Positions 42,709-52,260 of a DNA stretch of 64,000 bases are shown one piece after another. Made by a program: the position numbers and the translations under genes. Location: assembly GCA_036498205.1 (NCBI GenBank), contig DASXIC010000094.1, forward strand, positions 13,903-77,902, written 5' to 3'. The notes under the pieces were generated by a model, which searched no databases, was not told the origin of the DNA, and saw only the letters and a program-made list of their open reading frames with translations. How positions within the stretch are numbered: position 1 is the stretch's first letter; each line of letters begins with the position of its first letter. The DNA is from AV69 sp036498205 (lineage in GTDB: Bacteria > Verrucomicrobiota > Verrucomicrobiia > Chthoniobacterales > UBA10450).

Positions 42709-43332
42709 GTGGTGAAACTTTTCGGAACGATTTTACTCGGTATTGCTTTTTGTGGCTGCGCGTCGCATCGCCCTGGCCCGGCCTGGAATGAGGAGGCGCG
42801 GCAACAAAAGCATCAATGGGGTTATTACAGTGGACAGGTCGAGACACGCTGGGAAAACGATGGACGGACGATGACGCTCATCACCGAGCTGCGCTATACG
42901 GATCCCGATGGGGTGGTTTGGGTGGCGCCGGCCGGGTCCGTCGTCGACGGAGCATCCATTCCGCGAGCGCTTTGGTCATTCATGGGCGGTCCATTCGAGG
43001 GGAAATACCGTAACGGCTCCGTACTGCACGATGTCTCTTACGATCAGCACACCCGGTCCTGGCAGCAATGCGATCGCATGTTTTATAACGCCATGCGTTG
43101 CAGCGGGGTCAGCGCATCGGAGGCAAAAACGATGTACTACGCGCTCTATAAATTCGGGCGGCATTGGAAAAGACCGCGCAGCTTCGCCGGAGCGATTGCG
43201 CACAGCGACAATACCGTCCCGCGCGCCATTCCGGTTAATGACGAGGAATTTGCCGCGACCAGGAGTTGGATCGAGAGCGCGAATCCTTCACTTGCTCAAA
43301 TCGAAGCGCGCGCGGACTCCACGCCACAATAA
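42709..43332 (+). CDS. DUF1353-domain lipoprotein
   Basis: This encodes 207 residues starting at tandem GTG codons. A signal with probable lipid attachment at Cys17 (LLGIAFCGCAS) precedes a DUF1353 domain: VAPAGSVVDGASIPRALW, then FEGKYRNGSVLHDVSYDQH. The HD pair and Asp residues are conserved in phage-encoded and bacterial relatives, but the function is not established. It follows resB closely, so co-transcription is likely. The lipobox is atypical (Phe at -3). Confidence 0.78.
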   Translation: MVKLFGTILLGIAFCGCASHRPGPAWNEEARQQKHQWGYYSGQVETRWENDGRTMTLITELRYTDPDGVVWVAPAGSVVDGASIPRALWSFMGGPFEGKYRNGSVLHDVSYDQHTRSWQQCDRMFYNAMRCSGVSASEAKTMYYALYKFGRHWKRPRSFAGAIAHSDNTVPRAIPVNDEEFAATRSWIESANPSLAQIEARADSTPQ

Positions 43333-43365
43333 CGTCTTGCGAATTTTGCCGGAACGCACATCGCC

Positions 43366-44676
43366 ATGAAGCAACGCCCGGCTGCTCTTGTTTTTATCCT
43401 TGTCACCGTCACGCTCGATATGCTGGCCGTCGGTTTAATCGTTCCGGTGTTGCCCAAGCTGATTCTGGACTTCCTCGGCGGCAACATGAAGAGCGCTGCC
43501 GATTGGAACGGGACATTCGGGACGGTTTTTGCCGCGATGCAATTTTTCTTTTCGCCGGTACTCGGAGTTCTCTCGGATCGTTTCGGTCGTCGTCCAGTGA
43601 TTTTGTTGTCCAATCTCGGACTTGGCCTCGACTACATCGTCATGGCGCTTGCGCCGACAATGGGATGGCTTTTTCTCGGTCGAATTGTTTCAGGAATTAC
43701 AGCATCGAGTATTCCAACTGCAATGGCTTACATTGCTGACGTCGTCCCGAAAGAAAAACGGGCCGGCGCATTTGGCATGATCGGCGTCGCCTTTGGCGTC
43801 GGGTTTGTTCTCGGTCCCGCAGTCGGGGGACTCCTGGGCGACATTAATTCGCGTCTGCCGTTTTGGGTGGCGGCGGGGTTTAGCCTGGCCAATTGGATGT
43901 GGGGATATTTCTTTGTTCCGGAATCTCTGCCGCGTGAGCGCCGCAAAGAGTTCACGCTTGGCCGGGCCAATCCTGTGGGGTCGCTTGTGCTGCTCAGATC
44001 GCATCCGGAGTTGTGGAAACTCGCTACGATTCAATTTCTGGCCTACATCGCACACAATGTTTTCACCATCTGGGCGCTCTATGCCATCTATCGATATCAC
44101 TGGAAACAGAGCACGATTGGTCTTTCGCTGGCAGTGGTTGGTGTTTGCACCGCTGCCGTCTCTGGCGGATTGACCGGCCGAATGGTCAAGCGTTTTGGCG
44201 AACGCCGGACCCTTTACACAGGCCAGTTTTTTGGGGCCATTGGAATGTTTATCGCAGGTCTGGCCAGAAACGGCGCGCTTTACCTGGCTTCCATTCCGGT
44301 GATCTCAATGTGGAATATTTCGATGCCAGCCGCCCAAGGAATGATGACGCGACGGGTCAGCGAACGGGAACAGGGCGAACTACAAGGTGCAATCGGAAGT
44401 TTGCGTTCGCTCGCTTTTGTTATTGGACCGGGTTTGTTTTCCTGGACGTTCGCCTGGTTCATTGATCCGAAGCATTCATTTCATCTGCCAGGCGCGCCGT
44501 ATTATCTCGCGACGGCCCTGCTCTTCGGCGCGAGTTTGCTCTCAACTAGAATCGAAAAGCCAAAACCGGTGACGGAAACGACGAACGACATTGTCGATGT
44601 GATTCCACCCGAGGTAGTGGGATCCGGAACAGTAGTGCCGTTGAGCGATGGATTGCGCGGCGGCGGAGACGTCTAA
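43366..44676 (+). CDS. TetA-like MFS efflux transporter (DHA1 family)
   Basis: The 436-residue protein has about 12 membrane helices. Motif A is GVLSDRFGRRPVIL (about 66-79); the first helix has VTLDMLAVGLIVPVLPKLI with the D-x-x-x-G-x-x-x-P pattern of DHA1 pumps; motif C-like GVGFVLGPAVGGLLG is in helix 5. It resembles tetracycline/multidrug exporters, but the drug range is unknown. The C-terminal tail (TNDIVDVIPPEVVGSGTVVP) is soluble. It is convergent by 4 bases with the next gene. Confidence 0.87.
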   Translation: MKQRPAALVFILVTVTLDMLAVGLIVPVLPKLILDFLGGNMKSAADWNGTFGTVFAAMQFFFSPVLGVLSDRFGRRPVILLSNLGLGLDYIVMALAPTMGWLFLGRIVSGITASSIPTAMAYIADVVPKEKRAGAFGMIGVAFGVGFVLGPAVGGLLGDINSRLPFWVAAGFSLANWMWGYFFVPESLPRERRKEFTLGRANPVGSLVLLRSHPELWKLATIQFLAYIAHNVFTIWALYAIYRYHWKQSTIGLSLAVVGVCTAAVSGGLTGRMVKRFGERRTLYTGQFFGAIGMFIAGLARNGALYLASIPVISMWNISMPAAQGMMTRRVSEREQGELQGAIGSLRSLAFVIGPGLFSWTFAWFIDPKHSFHLPGAPYYLATALLFGASLLSTRIEKPKPVTETTNDIVDVIPPEVVGSGTVVPLSDGLRGGGDV

Positions 44677-45185
44677 CGCCCTAACCAGTCGAGACCGGCC
44701 ACCAGTAAATTTTGCAAGGATAAGTTATCGTTTATCTGTACCCATCTCGGGCCCTCTCGCGGGTAACTGGAAGCGTTTAGAACGGCCGTGACATGCCCGC
44801 TGCGTTTGACGAGAAAAATTTGCGCAAGCGGGGATAGTTGATAGCCCCCGTAGGGAAGGTTAGGCCGGTACTCCGCAACAGGAATCGATTGATTTCCTCG
44901 GACGCGGTAAAAAAAGAGACGTCGCTGGGGGTCGAATTGCAGACCGGGGAAGCGAAAGTCGAATGTTTCGTCGCATCGCGGCTGGCCATCGGTGGCATAA
45001 GGATAATTGCTGAAAGTTACACGCGCGATGAGTTGACCTGTCAATTGATCGCGATCGACCTGATGCGAGAATGCCGTGCCATAGGCAAAGGTATAGGCGT
45101 GGTCCGGACTCGTGATCTCAACTGGCTGGCCGTGTGCAGCAAGAGGCAGCCAGGCAAACAAGATGAAAGCAGCGCCAAATTTCAT
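44673..45185 (-). CDS. Secreted hypothetical protein
   Basis: I do not recognise the family. It has 170 residues from MKFGAAFILFAWLPLAAHGQ, a clear signal peptide. The mature region is beta-rich, with FDFRFPGLQFDPQRRLFFYR and SPLAQIFLVKRSGHVTAVL, and ends LLVAGLDWLGR. There are no obvious catalytic residues. The upstream frame to 45266 is not signal-like. It is single, between a convergent MFS gene and divergent glpX. The protein is probably periplasmic. Confidence 0.65.
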   Translation of the reverse strand: MKFGAAFILFAWLPLAAHGQPVEITSPDHAYTFAYGTAFSHQVDRDQLTGQLIARVTFSNYPYATDGQPRCDETFDFRFPGLQFDPQRRLFFYRVRGNQSIPVAEYRPNLPYGGYQLSPLAQIFLVKRSGHVTAVLNASSYPREGPRWVQINDNLSLQNLLVAGLDWLGR

Positions 45186-45326
45186 CGAAGTTATCTTCGC
45201 ACGAGGAGCGAGCGGAAACAATTTTAGCCGCGGCGCAGTGCCTGATGCGGCCGGCCAAGACCGCAAATCAGTTCCACCTTCCCTACTTGTCAGTCGCGAA
45301 AGGCGCGCGGAGAATAACTGCCTTCT

Positions 45327-46391
45327 ATGCCACGGTTACCGCGCCAGAACTATCACGATATCGAGCGCATCCTGGAATTCGATTTCTTGCGGGCAACGGA
45401 AGCGGCTGCGCTTAATTCGTTAAAATGGCTCGGGCGGGGCGATAAAGAAGCAGCCGATGCCGCCGCTTCCGATGCGATCAGGGGAATGTTCGATTTGATG
45501 AACATCTGCGGCGAGGTGGTAATCGGCGAAGGAATAAAGGATGACGCGCCCGGAATTTTCAAAGGGGAACAACTCGGGACGTGGCTGCCAGGCACGCCGC
45601 AGTTCGACATCGCGATCGATCCCATTGATGGGACCACCAACATCTCCAAGGGTGCGCCGAATTCGATTAGTTGTATCGCGGCGGCGAGTCCCGAGGAAGG
45701 GGTAAAGGTGGCTTTGCGCGACGTGCCTTCCTTTTACATGACCAAGCTTTCGTACGGGCCGCGCGTTATCCAGTATATGCAGCGACGGGGCGACAATTTG
45801 AATTTGGAAGCGCCCGTGGCGGAAACGCTTGCCATCGTTGCTCGCGCGCTCGACAAACGTGTGCAGGACGTGGTGGTGATGATGCTGGATCGGCCACGAC
45901 ATAAGGAAATGGTGGAACAGATTCGGGCGGTGGGTGCCTCGCTGCGCATGATCAGCGATGGCGATATTGCCGCCGCCATGGCGCCGGCGATTCCGGACAG
46001 CGGTGTTGATCTTTATATGGGCATTGGCGGTTCGCCCGAAGCAGTCCTGGCGGCAGCGGGAATCAAATGTCTCGGAGGCGAGATGTTGTGTAAAATGTGG
46101 CCGCGTGATGAGAAGGAAAGGCAGCGCTTAATCGAAGAAGGGTGCGAAAACGATCTGGGCCGAGTATTTTCCGCGGACGATCTGGCGAATGGCAAAAACA
46201 TTGTTTTCTGCGCCACTGGAATTAGCGATAGCGCCCTTCTCCGTGGCGTTCGGTCGCAGGGAGCAACTGCCATGACCCACTCGATTTTAATGCGGGCGAA
46301 GAGCCGGACCGTCCGTTTCATTCGCGCAACCCATGACCTTTCCCAGAAGACGATCCGCCTGCGCTCCACCAATCGCGAAGCGCGAATCTAA
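45327..46391 (+). CDS. glpX: Class II fructose-1,6-bisphosphatase (GlpX)
   Basis: GlpX dephosphorylates fructose 1,6-bisphosphate (and sometimes sedoheptulose bisphosphate) in gluconeogenesis. The 354-residue protein has the Li-sensitive phosphatase core: GEVVIGEGIKDDAPG, the metal motif DPIDGTTNISKGAPNSIS (about 93-110), and the DLYMGIGGSPEAVLAAAGIK segment. The starting MPRLPRQNYHDIERILEFDF aligns with the family. There is no gly or pen gene nearby, and the gene appears monocistronic. Confidence 0.94.
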   Translation: MPRLPRQNYHDIERILEFDFLRATEAAALNSLKWLGRGDKEAADAAASDAIRGMFDLMNICGEVVIGEGIKDDAPGIFKGEQLGTWLPGTPQFDIAIDPIDGTTNISKGAPNSISCIAAASPEEGVKVALRDVPSFYMTKLSYGPRVIQYMQRRGDNLNLEAPVAETLAIVARALDKRVQDVVVMMLDRPRHKEMVEQIRAVGASLRMISDGDIAAAMAPAIPDSGVDLYMGIGGSPEAVLAAAGIKCLGGEMLCKMWPRDEKERQRLIEEGCENDLGRVFSADDLANGKNIVFCATGISDSALLRGVRSQGATAMTHSILMRAKSRTVRFIRATHDLSQKTIRLRSTNREARI

Positions 46392-46439
46392 TGGACAGCA
46401 CAATGACGCTTTGTTGAAATCAGGAAAACTTTGCCGCTT

Positions 46440-46844
46440 ATGAGACAAGTACCGAAGACCGAACTTTCACCCGATAATGGCTGTGTGATCGACACCAAAT
46501 GGAAGGTCGGTCCACTCAGCTATCACACCTGCGCCGCAGAACCGGGCGAAGCGCATGCGAAACCGATTGAAGGAAATAACCGTCTCCCGGAGCTCGTTGT
46601 TTACGATCACGTTCTTTTCAAAGGTGCTTATGCCCGCACCAATCTTAGTTTCCATTATTTGGGGGACTTCTGGAACGATCGCATCAGCTCTCTCATCGTC
46701 GTGAGCGGGATCTGGCGTTTCTATCGGGACGAATATTATAAGGGCGATTATTGGGATCTGGGTCCGGGCTTTTACGAAAGTTTTTTTACCGAGAAGGGAC
46801 CGGATGACGTCGTCAGCTCTTTCCAAGCGATTGCTCTGACGTAG
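46440..46844 (+). CDS. Beta/gamma-crystallin-like protein
   Basis: This encodes 134 residues without a clear signal peptide. The region VVYDHVLFKGAYARTNLS followed by NDRISSLIVVSGIWRFYRD and YYKGDYWDLGPGFYESF repeats the beta/gamma-crystallin Greek-key pattern (Y/W-x5-Y/F-x-G with D/N-x-x-S-S). Bacterial members often bind calcium with the D/N-x-x-S-S motif; one such motif (NDRISS) is seen. An upstream TTG at 46431 would add 3 residues. It is located between glpX and a convergent oxidase gene. Confidence 0.7.
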   Translation: MRQVPKTELSPDNGCVIDTKWKVGPLSYHTCAAEPGEAHAKPIEGNNRLPELVVYDHVLFKGAYARTNLSFHYLGDFWNDRISSLIVVSGIWRFYRDEYYKGDYWDLGPGFYESFFTEKGPDDVVSSFQAIALT

Positions 46845-46868
46845 GCGCGACGGTTGGATTCAGCCTGG

Positions 46869-47855
46869 CTAAAGCAGGCTGGACAACCGAATTACGTCCT
46901 GGGCGCAGCCCCAGGAGAGCGTAAACCCGGAACCGCCGTGGCCATAATTGTGAATGACGGCACGGCCGTCTTGCAGTCTTTCCGATTCGACACGAACACC
47001 TGCTTTGCGATAAGGGCGGAGACCAACGCGCGTCGCGATGACGGCTGGGGCTTGGATGTTTAAGATACGACTGCATTCTCCGACGATCGATTCCGTTTCG
47101 GCTACGATTGGCTCCCGTCTGGCACTTACCGAATTAGTCCCGCCGAAAACACAGTCATTCTCGCGAGGAATGGCGTACATCAGCGGCGGATCGTCACAGA
47201 CGATTGCGCACGGCAGGTCAAGTTTTCCCACGATCGCAACCTGACCGCGATGCGGCTCTACTCCGGGATCGGGCGTCAACTCACGCGCTCCAATGCCAGC
47301 ACAGTTCACGATAACTTTGAATCCGTGCGAAACGTCTTCAATTTTTTTCAGCTGAACGACTTCTATCCTTCCTCCGGCGCGGGTAAAACGTCGGCGCAGA
47401 TAATCGAGGTATCGGGTAGTATCGGTCAGGGGAACACGAAGCGAGAAGCCGTTGGTGAAGGCCGAGGGAAATGCGTCAATCGGTGCGGTCACTGGTTTTG
47501 TCTCCCGGGATCTAATGAGGGGGCGGGCCCCGAGCGGCACCGCCCAGTGGGGAATCGGCATTTCGTTAGCGCGCGAAAAAGTGCGCAGTTCGATCATCGA
47601 AACGCCTGTGCTCGAATCGCGGGCCAGGTCGCGAAGTTCCTGGTAAGTAGCAAGCGCCCAAAGGACGACCTGGGCGACCGGCTCGGCATCATAGGGAAAC
47701 CAAATTGCAGCGGCGGCCGCCGAGGTGGTTTGTTCGCCCGTTTCGCTGGCAAAAATCGTGACCGGATGCTCGCGTTCAGCAAAAGCGACGGCGCAGGTCA
47801 ATCCAGAAACGCCTGCTCCGATAACGGCGATAGCCGGAGGGTCGCCATTCTTCAT
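46869..47855 (-). CDS. D-amino-acid oxidase-like FAD-dependent oxidoreductase
   Basis: This is a 328-residue flavoprotein. The N-terminal Rossmann motif is AVIGAGVSGLTCAVAFAERE (about 10-29), the FAD-binding SAAAAAIWFPY segment follows, and the C-terminal NYGHGGSGFTLSWG motif is typical of the D-amino-acid oxidase group. VGLRPYRKAGVRVE is also conserved. It would deaminate D-amino acids or related substrates to keto acids with hydrogen peroxide. The substrate is not provable here. It is convergent with the crystallin-like gene. Confidence 0.84.
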   Translation of the reverse strand: MKNGDPPAIAVIGAGVSGLTCAVAFAEREHPVTIFASETGEQTTSAAAAAIWFPYDAEPVAQVVLWALATYQELRDLARDSSTGVSMIELRTFSRANEMPIPHWAVPLGARPLIRSRETKPVTAPIDAFPSAFTNGFSLRVPLTDTTRYLDYLRRRFTRAGGRIEVVQLKKIEDVSHGFKVIVNCAGIGARELTPDPGVEPHRGQVAIVGKLDLPCAIVCDDPPLMYAIPRENDCVFGGTNSVSARREPIVAETESIVGECSRILNIQAPAVIATRVGLRPYRKAGVRVESERLQDGRAVIHNYGHGGSGFTLSWGCAQDVIRLSSLL

Positions 47856-47905
47856 GCAAACGATCTACGTGCGATAATGGCGGCGGTCATCTAGATTGCT
47901 CAAGA

Positions 47906-48997
47906 ATGGTTTCGCTAAATCAGGCCGCCGTTACAGAAAAGGTGCTGAGCGGGGAACGCGTTACGCGGGAGGACGCGCTCGAGTTATACAAGCGACCACT
48001 GGAGGAGCTTGGGGCGCTGGCCAATTGTCGACGCCAGCAGGCCAAGCGAAAAAGTTACGATAATCGCGGTTCCGATATTGTGACGTATATCGTCGATCGG
48101 AACATCAATTTCACCAACGTCTGCAACGTCTATTGCAAGTTTTGCGCTTTTTATCGCACCGAAAAAGACCTCGATCACTACGTTATTTCGTTTGAAGAGC
48201 TCGATCGGAAACTGGACGAACTGAGCGCGGCCGGGGGCGTGCAAATCTTAATGCAGGGCGGACATCATCCGAAGCTGAAATTGGATTGGTACATCGATTT
48301 GCTGCGGCATATTCGAGGCAAATATCCGCATATCAACGTGCACGGATTTAGCCCGCCGGAATTCCAGCATTTTAGCGAGACCTTTCGAATGCCGTTACGC
48401 GAGGTCCTCATGCGCTTCAAGGATGCGGGCCTCGGTTCAATTCCGGGCGGTGGCGGCGAAATCCTGGTCGATCGAGTTCGAAAGCGAATTTCACCATTAA
48501 AAATCAATAGCGATGAATGGCTGGAAGTGATGGAGGTAGCGCACGAGCTTGGATTGAAATCGAGTGCGACGATGATGTTTGGACACGTTGAAACGCTGGA
48601 GGATCGGGTGGAACATTTGCAGCGCATTCGCGATCAGCAGGACAAGACGCGGGGGTTCACCGCTTTCATTTGCTGGACGTTTCAACCGGAAAATACAGTC
48701 TTGAAGGTGAAACGGAAAACCAGCGTTGCCGAATATCTCCGGACGCAGGCAATCGCGCGTATTTTTTTGGACAATATTGAGAACATTCAGAGCTCCTGGG
48801 TAACGCAGGGACCAGCGATTGGGCAGATCGCGTTGAAGTACGGAGCCAACGATTTCGGCAGCGTAATGATGGAGGAAAATGTGGTAAGCAGCGCGGGGAC
48901 GACCTTTCGATTGAATGCGGCGGAGATCGAGTCGCTCATTCGAGACGCCGGTTACGAGCCGCGCCGGCGCAACAATTGGTACGAACTGCTCAGTTGA
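47906..48997 (+). CDS. mqnC: Cyclic dehypoxanthinyl futalosine synthase
   Basis: MqnC is a radical SAM enzyme of the futalosine menaquinone pathway that cyclises dehypoxanthinyl futalosine. The 363-residue protein has INFTNVCNVYCKFCAFYR (CX3CX2C cluster motif, about 69-86), GVQILMQGGHHPKLKLDWY, the PGGGGEILVDRVR loop, and a C-terminal SSAGTTFRLNAAEIESLIRD. It separates MqnC from MqnE, which has a different N-terminus. No other mqn genes are in the window. It implies a menaquinone-using respiratory chain. Confidence 0.93.
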   Translation: MVSLNQAAVTEKVLSGERVTREDALELYKRPLEELGALANCRRQQAKRKSYDNRGSDIVTYIVDRNINFTNVCNVYCKFCAFYRTEKDLDHYVISFEELDRKLDELSAAGGVQILMQGGHHPKLKLDWYIDLLRHIRGKYPHINVHGFSPPEFQHFSETFRMPLREVLMRFKDAGLGSIPGGGGEILVDRVRKRISPLKINSDEWLEVMEVAHELGLKSSATMMFGHVETLEDRVEHLQRIRDQQDKTRGFTAFICWTFQPENTVLKVKRKTSVAEYLRTQAIARIFLDNIENIQSSWVTQGPAIGQIALKYGANDFGSVMMEENVVSSAGTTFRLNAAEIESLIRDAGYEPRRRNNWYELLS

Positions 48998-49101
48998 ATT
49001 GACGGTTGTGGCGCTTGCAACCAATTGATGCCTTGACGATACTCGCCTCCTTTACGAAGTAATACCGCGTTCACCCGCAGCGGTTCGACGATATCCCCGA
49101 C

Positions 49102-51438
49102 ATGCCAAACATCTCGATATGCCGCCGTCTGCCGCACTCCGTTGCCGCTCTCGTTTGCCTGCTTGCTCTCTCGCAGACGGCACGAGCGCAATCACCGCCG
49201 GACGCGGCGCAAAGGCAGGGCCCGCCCATTGTTCGCTCAATCGACGTTCAATACTTCGGGCCGGTCACGATTGCTCGCTCCCGTGTGCTTGCCCAGATGC
49301 GAACGAAAATCGGGCAGCCCTATTCCGATATCGTGGCGGAGCAGGATATTCGAAGCATCTATAATACCGGCTCGGTGCAGAACGTGCGGGTGTTCGGCGA
49401 ACCCGAGGGCGATGGCATGCGCGTAATCGTCGCCATTCAAACCCGTTCGATGTTGAACGAGATTCAAATCGACGGCGCCACCCGTATCAGTCCCAAGCGA
49501 CTCCGCAAAAATCTTGGAGTGAAGCTAAACACCCCGGTGAAAGAAGAAGACCTGGAAAAGGGCCGGCAAAAAATCGAGGACATTTACAAGAGCCACGGTT
49601 TTAACGATGTCACGGTGGAGGTTCGACTCGAATCGATCGATGAAAAACGCGGCACGTCGCGCGCGGTTTACACGGTCAATGAAGGGATCAAAGGCGCGAT
49701 TTCACTCGTCCGTTTCGAAGGCAATGCGCATTTTTCCGACAAAATTTTGCGCAAGCAGATGAAGACGAAAAAGAAGTCCTTCATCTCATTTATCGATAAA
49801 TCGGGCCGCCTCGATGAAACGCAGTTGCAAGAGGACCTGGAGAAGGTGCGGGAGTTTTATCAAAATCACGGTTACATCGACATGACCGTGCGAGAGACAC
49901 GGAAAGAGCGCACCGCCGGCGGCGCTCTGCAGATTGTGGTCAAAGTCGATGAGGGACCGCAATACCGCGTCGGCAAGGTGGAGGTGGTCGGATACAAGGC
50001 GACGACGGAACAAAAAATTCGCGCCTTGATAAAACTTAAGTCCGGCGCTGTCTTTTCTCCGAAAGGGATTAAAGACGACGCCAAGGCAATGGCCGACGCT
50101 TACGGGAGTGGCGGATACGTCGATTTAACGATCATTCCGGAAACATCGCCCGCCCACGGCGGTTTGATCGACATTACTTACAAGATTGAGGAGGGCGAAC
50201 GCTCCTTCGTCGAGCGTATCAACATTTCGGGCAACACCCGCACGAAGGATAAGGTGATTCGGCGCGAAGTCCTGATCGCGCCAGGCGACGTGTTCAACAC
50301 TGTGCGGGTGGAAACGAGCAAAAAACGTCTCGAGAACCTCGGATATTTTTCCAAGGTCGAAACCTTTCCTGTCGATACCGGTGTCGAGGGCCGTAAGGAC
50401 CTCGATGTGCAAGTTGAGGAGAAGCGAACAGGCTCCCTCAACTTCGGCGCAGGATTCAGCACAGTCGATAGTCTGGTTGGTTTCATCGAGCTGACGCAGA
50501 GTAATTTTGACATTACCAACTGGCCCAGCTTTACCGGCGGCGGCGAAAAATTCCGGCTCCGGCTGCAGGCCGGTACCCAACGAAAAGATTTCGATCTGGC
50601 CATAACCGAGCCTTGGTTTCTGGATCGTCCGCTTTCGGTCGGCGGCGCTGCATTCTTTCACGAAGCGAATTATTTGAGTTCGATCTACGATCAACGCGAA
50701 TACGGTTTTTCGATCGAAGCACGCAAGGGACTCACTCCCTTTCTCTACGGCACTGTCGGTTATCGATTAACCGAGTTCGACATTTTCAATGTGAGCGCGA
50801 ACGCGTCTCAGCTGATTCAGGACGAAAAGGGAAATTCACTTAAGAGCCAGATATCCGGTACTCTTGTTTATGATAGGCGCGATAATCCTTTCCTTACTCG
50901 AACCGGCGAGCGGGTCGTGTTGACCACCTATATTGCGGGCGGATTTCTCGGCGGGAGTGAGCAGATCTACGGGTTCGATATCGAAGGCTCGAAATATTTT
51001 CATCTGCCCTGGGATACAATCCTGTTAATTAACGGCGAAGTCGCAGCCGTGGATAACTGGGGCACTGGCAATCGGGTTCGCATCTACGATCGTCTCTTTC
51101 TGGGCGGCTCGAACAACTTACGCGGTTTCCAGTTCCGTGACGTCGGTCCGCGCGACGCCAATGGTGAGCCGCTCGGAGGTAAGACGCTTGCCCGAACCAC
51201 CATCGAATACACCTTCCCGCTGATCGAGAAAGCGCGTGGCGCGCTCTTCTATGACACTGGTTTTGTCAATAGCGATGCTTATGATTTCAGCACCAATCAC
51301 ATTGCCTCAGACATTGGATTTGGGTTGCGTCTAGACTTGCCCATCGGCCCACTTCGTGTTGACTACGGCATTCCCCTTCAAAGGGATGGCAGATCCGGGG
51401 GTGGAAAGTTCAACTTCAACGTCGGCTATCAATTTTGA
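49102..51438 (+). CDS. bamA: Outer-membrane protein assembly factor BamA
   Basis: BamA folds beta-barrel proteins into the outer membrane. The 778-residue protein has a signal peptide (to about 29, ARAQS), five POTRA domains (from IVRSIDVQYFGPVTIARSRV to about residue 420), and a 16-strand barrel. Loop 6 carries GGSNNLRGFQFRDVGP, equivalent to the VRGF/Y motif. The C-terminal strand ends FNFNVGYQF with terminal Phe. It is followed by skp, the standard gene order, though no lpxD follows here. This confirms an outer membrane. Confidence 0.96.
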   Translation: MPNISICRRLPHSVAALVCLLALSQTARAQSPPDAAQRQGPPIVRSIDVQYFGPVTIARSRVLAQMRTKIGQPYSDIVAEQDIRSIYNTGSVQNVRVFGEPEGDGMRVIVAIQTRSMLNEIQIDGATRISPKRLRKNLGVKLNTPVKEEDLEKGRQKIEDIYKSHGFNDVTVEVRLESIDEKRGTSRAVYTVNEGIKGAISLVRFEGNAHFSDKILRKQMKTKKKSFISFIDKSGRLDETQLQEDLEKVREFYQNHGYIDMTVRETRKERTAGGALQIVVKVDEGPQYRVGKVEVVGYKATTEQKIRALIKLKSGAVFSPKGIKDDAKAMADAYGSGGYVDLTIIPETSPAHGGLIDITYKIEEGERSFVERINISGNTRTKDKVIRREVLIAPGDVFNTVRVETSKKRLENLGYFSKVETFPVDTGVEGRKDLDVQVEEKRTGSLNFGAGFSTVDSLVGFIELTQSNFDITNWPSFTGGGEKFRLRLQAGTQRKDFDLAITEPWFLDRPLSVGGAAFFHEANYLSSIYDQREYGFSIEARKGLTPFLYGTVGYRLTEFDIFNVSANASQLIQDEKGNSLKSQISGTLVYDRRDNPFLTRTGERVVLTTYIAGGFLGGSEQIYGFDIEGSKYFHLPWDTILLINGEVAAVDNWGTGNRVRIYDRLFLGGSNNLRGFQFRDVGPRDANGEPLGGKTLARTTIEYTFPLIEKARGALFYDTGFVNSDAYDFSTNHIASDIGFGLRLDLPIGPLRVDYGIPLQRDGRSGGGKFNFNVGYQF

Positions 51439-51451
51439 ACGGAAAAAAACA

Positions 51452-51469
51452 GGGGCGGTCTAATGCCCC
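51452..51469 (+). promoter_or_regulatory. Intercistronic hairpin between bamA and skp
   Basis: GGGGC and GCCCC flank an 8-base loop (GGTCTAAT), 26 bases before the skp ATG. No U-tract follows. It may protect or partially separate the bamA and skp messages. The role is not shown. Confidence 0.4.
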
Positions 51470-51494
51470 GCCAACCAACCATACCTATTGTTTT

Positions 51495-52202
51495 ATGAAG
51501 AAGCTTTTATCGCTCGCGCTCGCGTTAACCCTGGCGCTCCCGCTCGCGGCCTTTGCCCAAGGCGGTCTCAAAGTCGGCACCGTCGACATGAACCGCGCTT
51601 TTAAGGAATACAGCAAGACCAAGGACGCTGAGTCGAAGATCAATTCCGCGCGTGATGCCGCCAAGAAGGAGTTTGACGACCGGGCGGATGCTTACAAGAA
51701 GGCGCTCGAAGAGGTCAACAATTTGAACAAGCAACTGGATGCGCCCGCACTCAGTGCCGATGCCAAGACGCAGAAGGCGAAGGAGCGCGATGACAAGATC
51801 AATAACATCAAAAACATGGAGCGGGAAATCAACGAGTTCCGACAAACTCGTGAACGCCAATTGCAGGAACAGGCTCTGCGGATGCGGGAAGGAATCGTTA
51901 AGGAAATCACCGACATCGTGATGGAGCGGGTGAAGACGCAGAATATGGACCTCGTCTTCGATAAATCGGGCATGAGCTTGAATGGCGTGCCCCTGGTGAT
52001 GTATGCGCGTGAGAACTACGACTTCACCAATGATATCGTCACTGCTCTGAACAAACCCGGTCGCACAAGCAGCGTGAGCACAGACGCCAAGACAAGCGAC
52101 ACCACCAGCACAAGTCCGGCTACGACAAGAACTGCGCCGAGCACAGTCGGAACTGCCACGCGCCCTTCGCCGGCCGCGACGGCGACGCCTAGAAAACCGT
52201 AA
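51495..52202 (+). CDS. skp: Skp/OmpH periplasmic chaperone
   Basis: Skp holds unfolded outer-membrane proteins for BamA. The 235-residue protein has a signal peptide (MKKLLSLALALTLALPLAAF, cut after AFAQ), a VGTVDMNRAFKEYSKTKDAE strand, then a long coiled-coil (about 50-130; EFDDRADAYKKALEEVNNLN) and the closing DLVFDKSGMSLNGVPLVMY. An unusual C-terminal tail of about 45 residues is rich in Ser, Thr, Ala and Pro, beyond the usual end near YTNDIV. The ATG at 51495 is chosen by the signal peptide. Confidence 0.92.
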   Translation: MKKLLSLALALTLALPLAAFAQGGLKVGTVDMNRAFKEYSKTKDAESKINSARDAAKKEFDDRADAYKKALEEVNNLNKQLDAPALSADAKTQKAKERDDKINNIKNMEREINEFRQTRERQLQEQALRMREGIVKEITDIVMERVKTQNMDLVFDKSGMSLNGVPLVMYARENYDFTNDIVTALNKPGRTSSVSTDAKTSDTTSTSPATTRTAPSTVGTATRPSPAATATPRKP

Positions 52203-52223
52203 AGCCGTCTCTTCTTTTGCGAA

Positions 52224-52255
52224 CGCACGCAGGCCTGCGCCCGCGTGCGTTTTTG
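52224..52255 (+). terminator. Rho-independent terminator after skp
   Basis: An 8-bp perfect stem (ACGCACGC/GCGTGCGT) with a 12-base loop is followed by TTTT. It lies 21 bases after the skp stop and ends the bamA-skp transcript. The DUF3108 gene begins just after it at 52261. Confidence 0.88.
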
Positions 52256-52260
52256 CTTTA

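Noticed and set aside
49003..49101. Sigma70-type promoter for bamA (TTGACG at 49033)
   Set aside because: No acceptable -10 hexamer lies at 16-18 bases from it, so I could not support a promoter.
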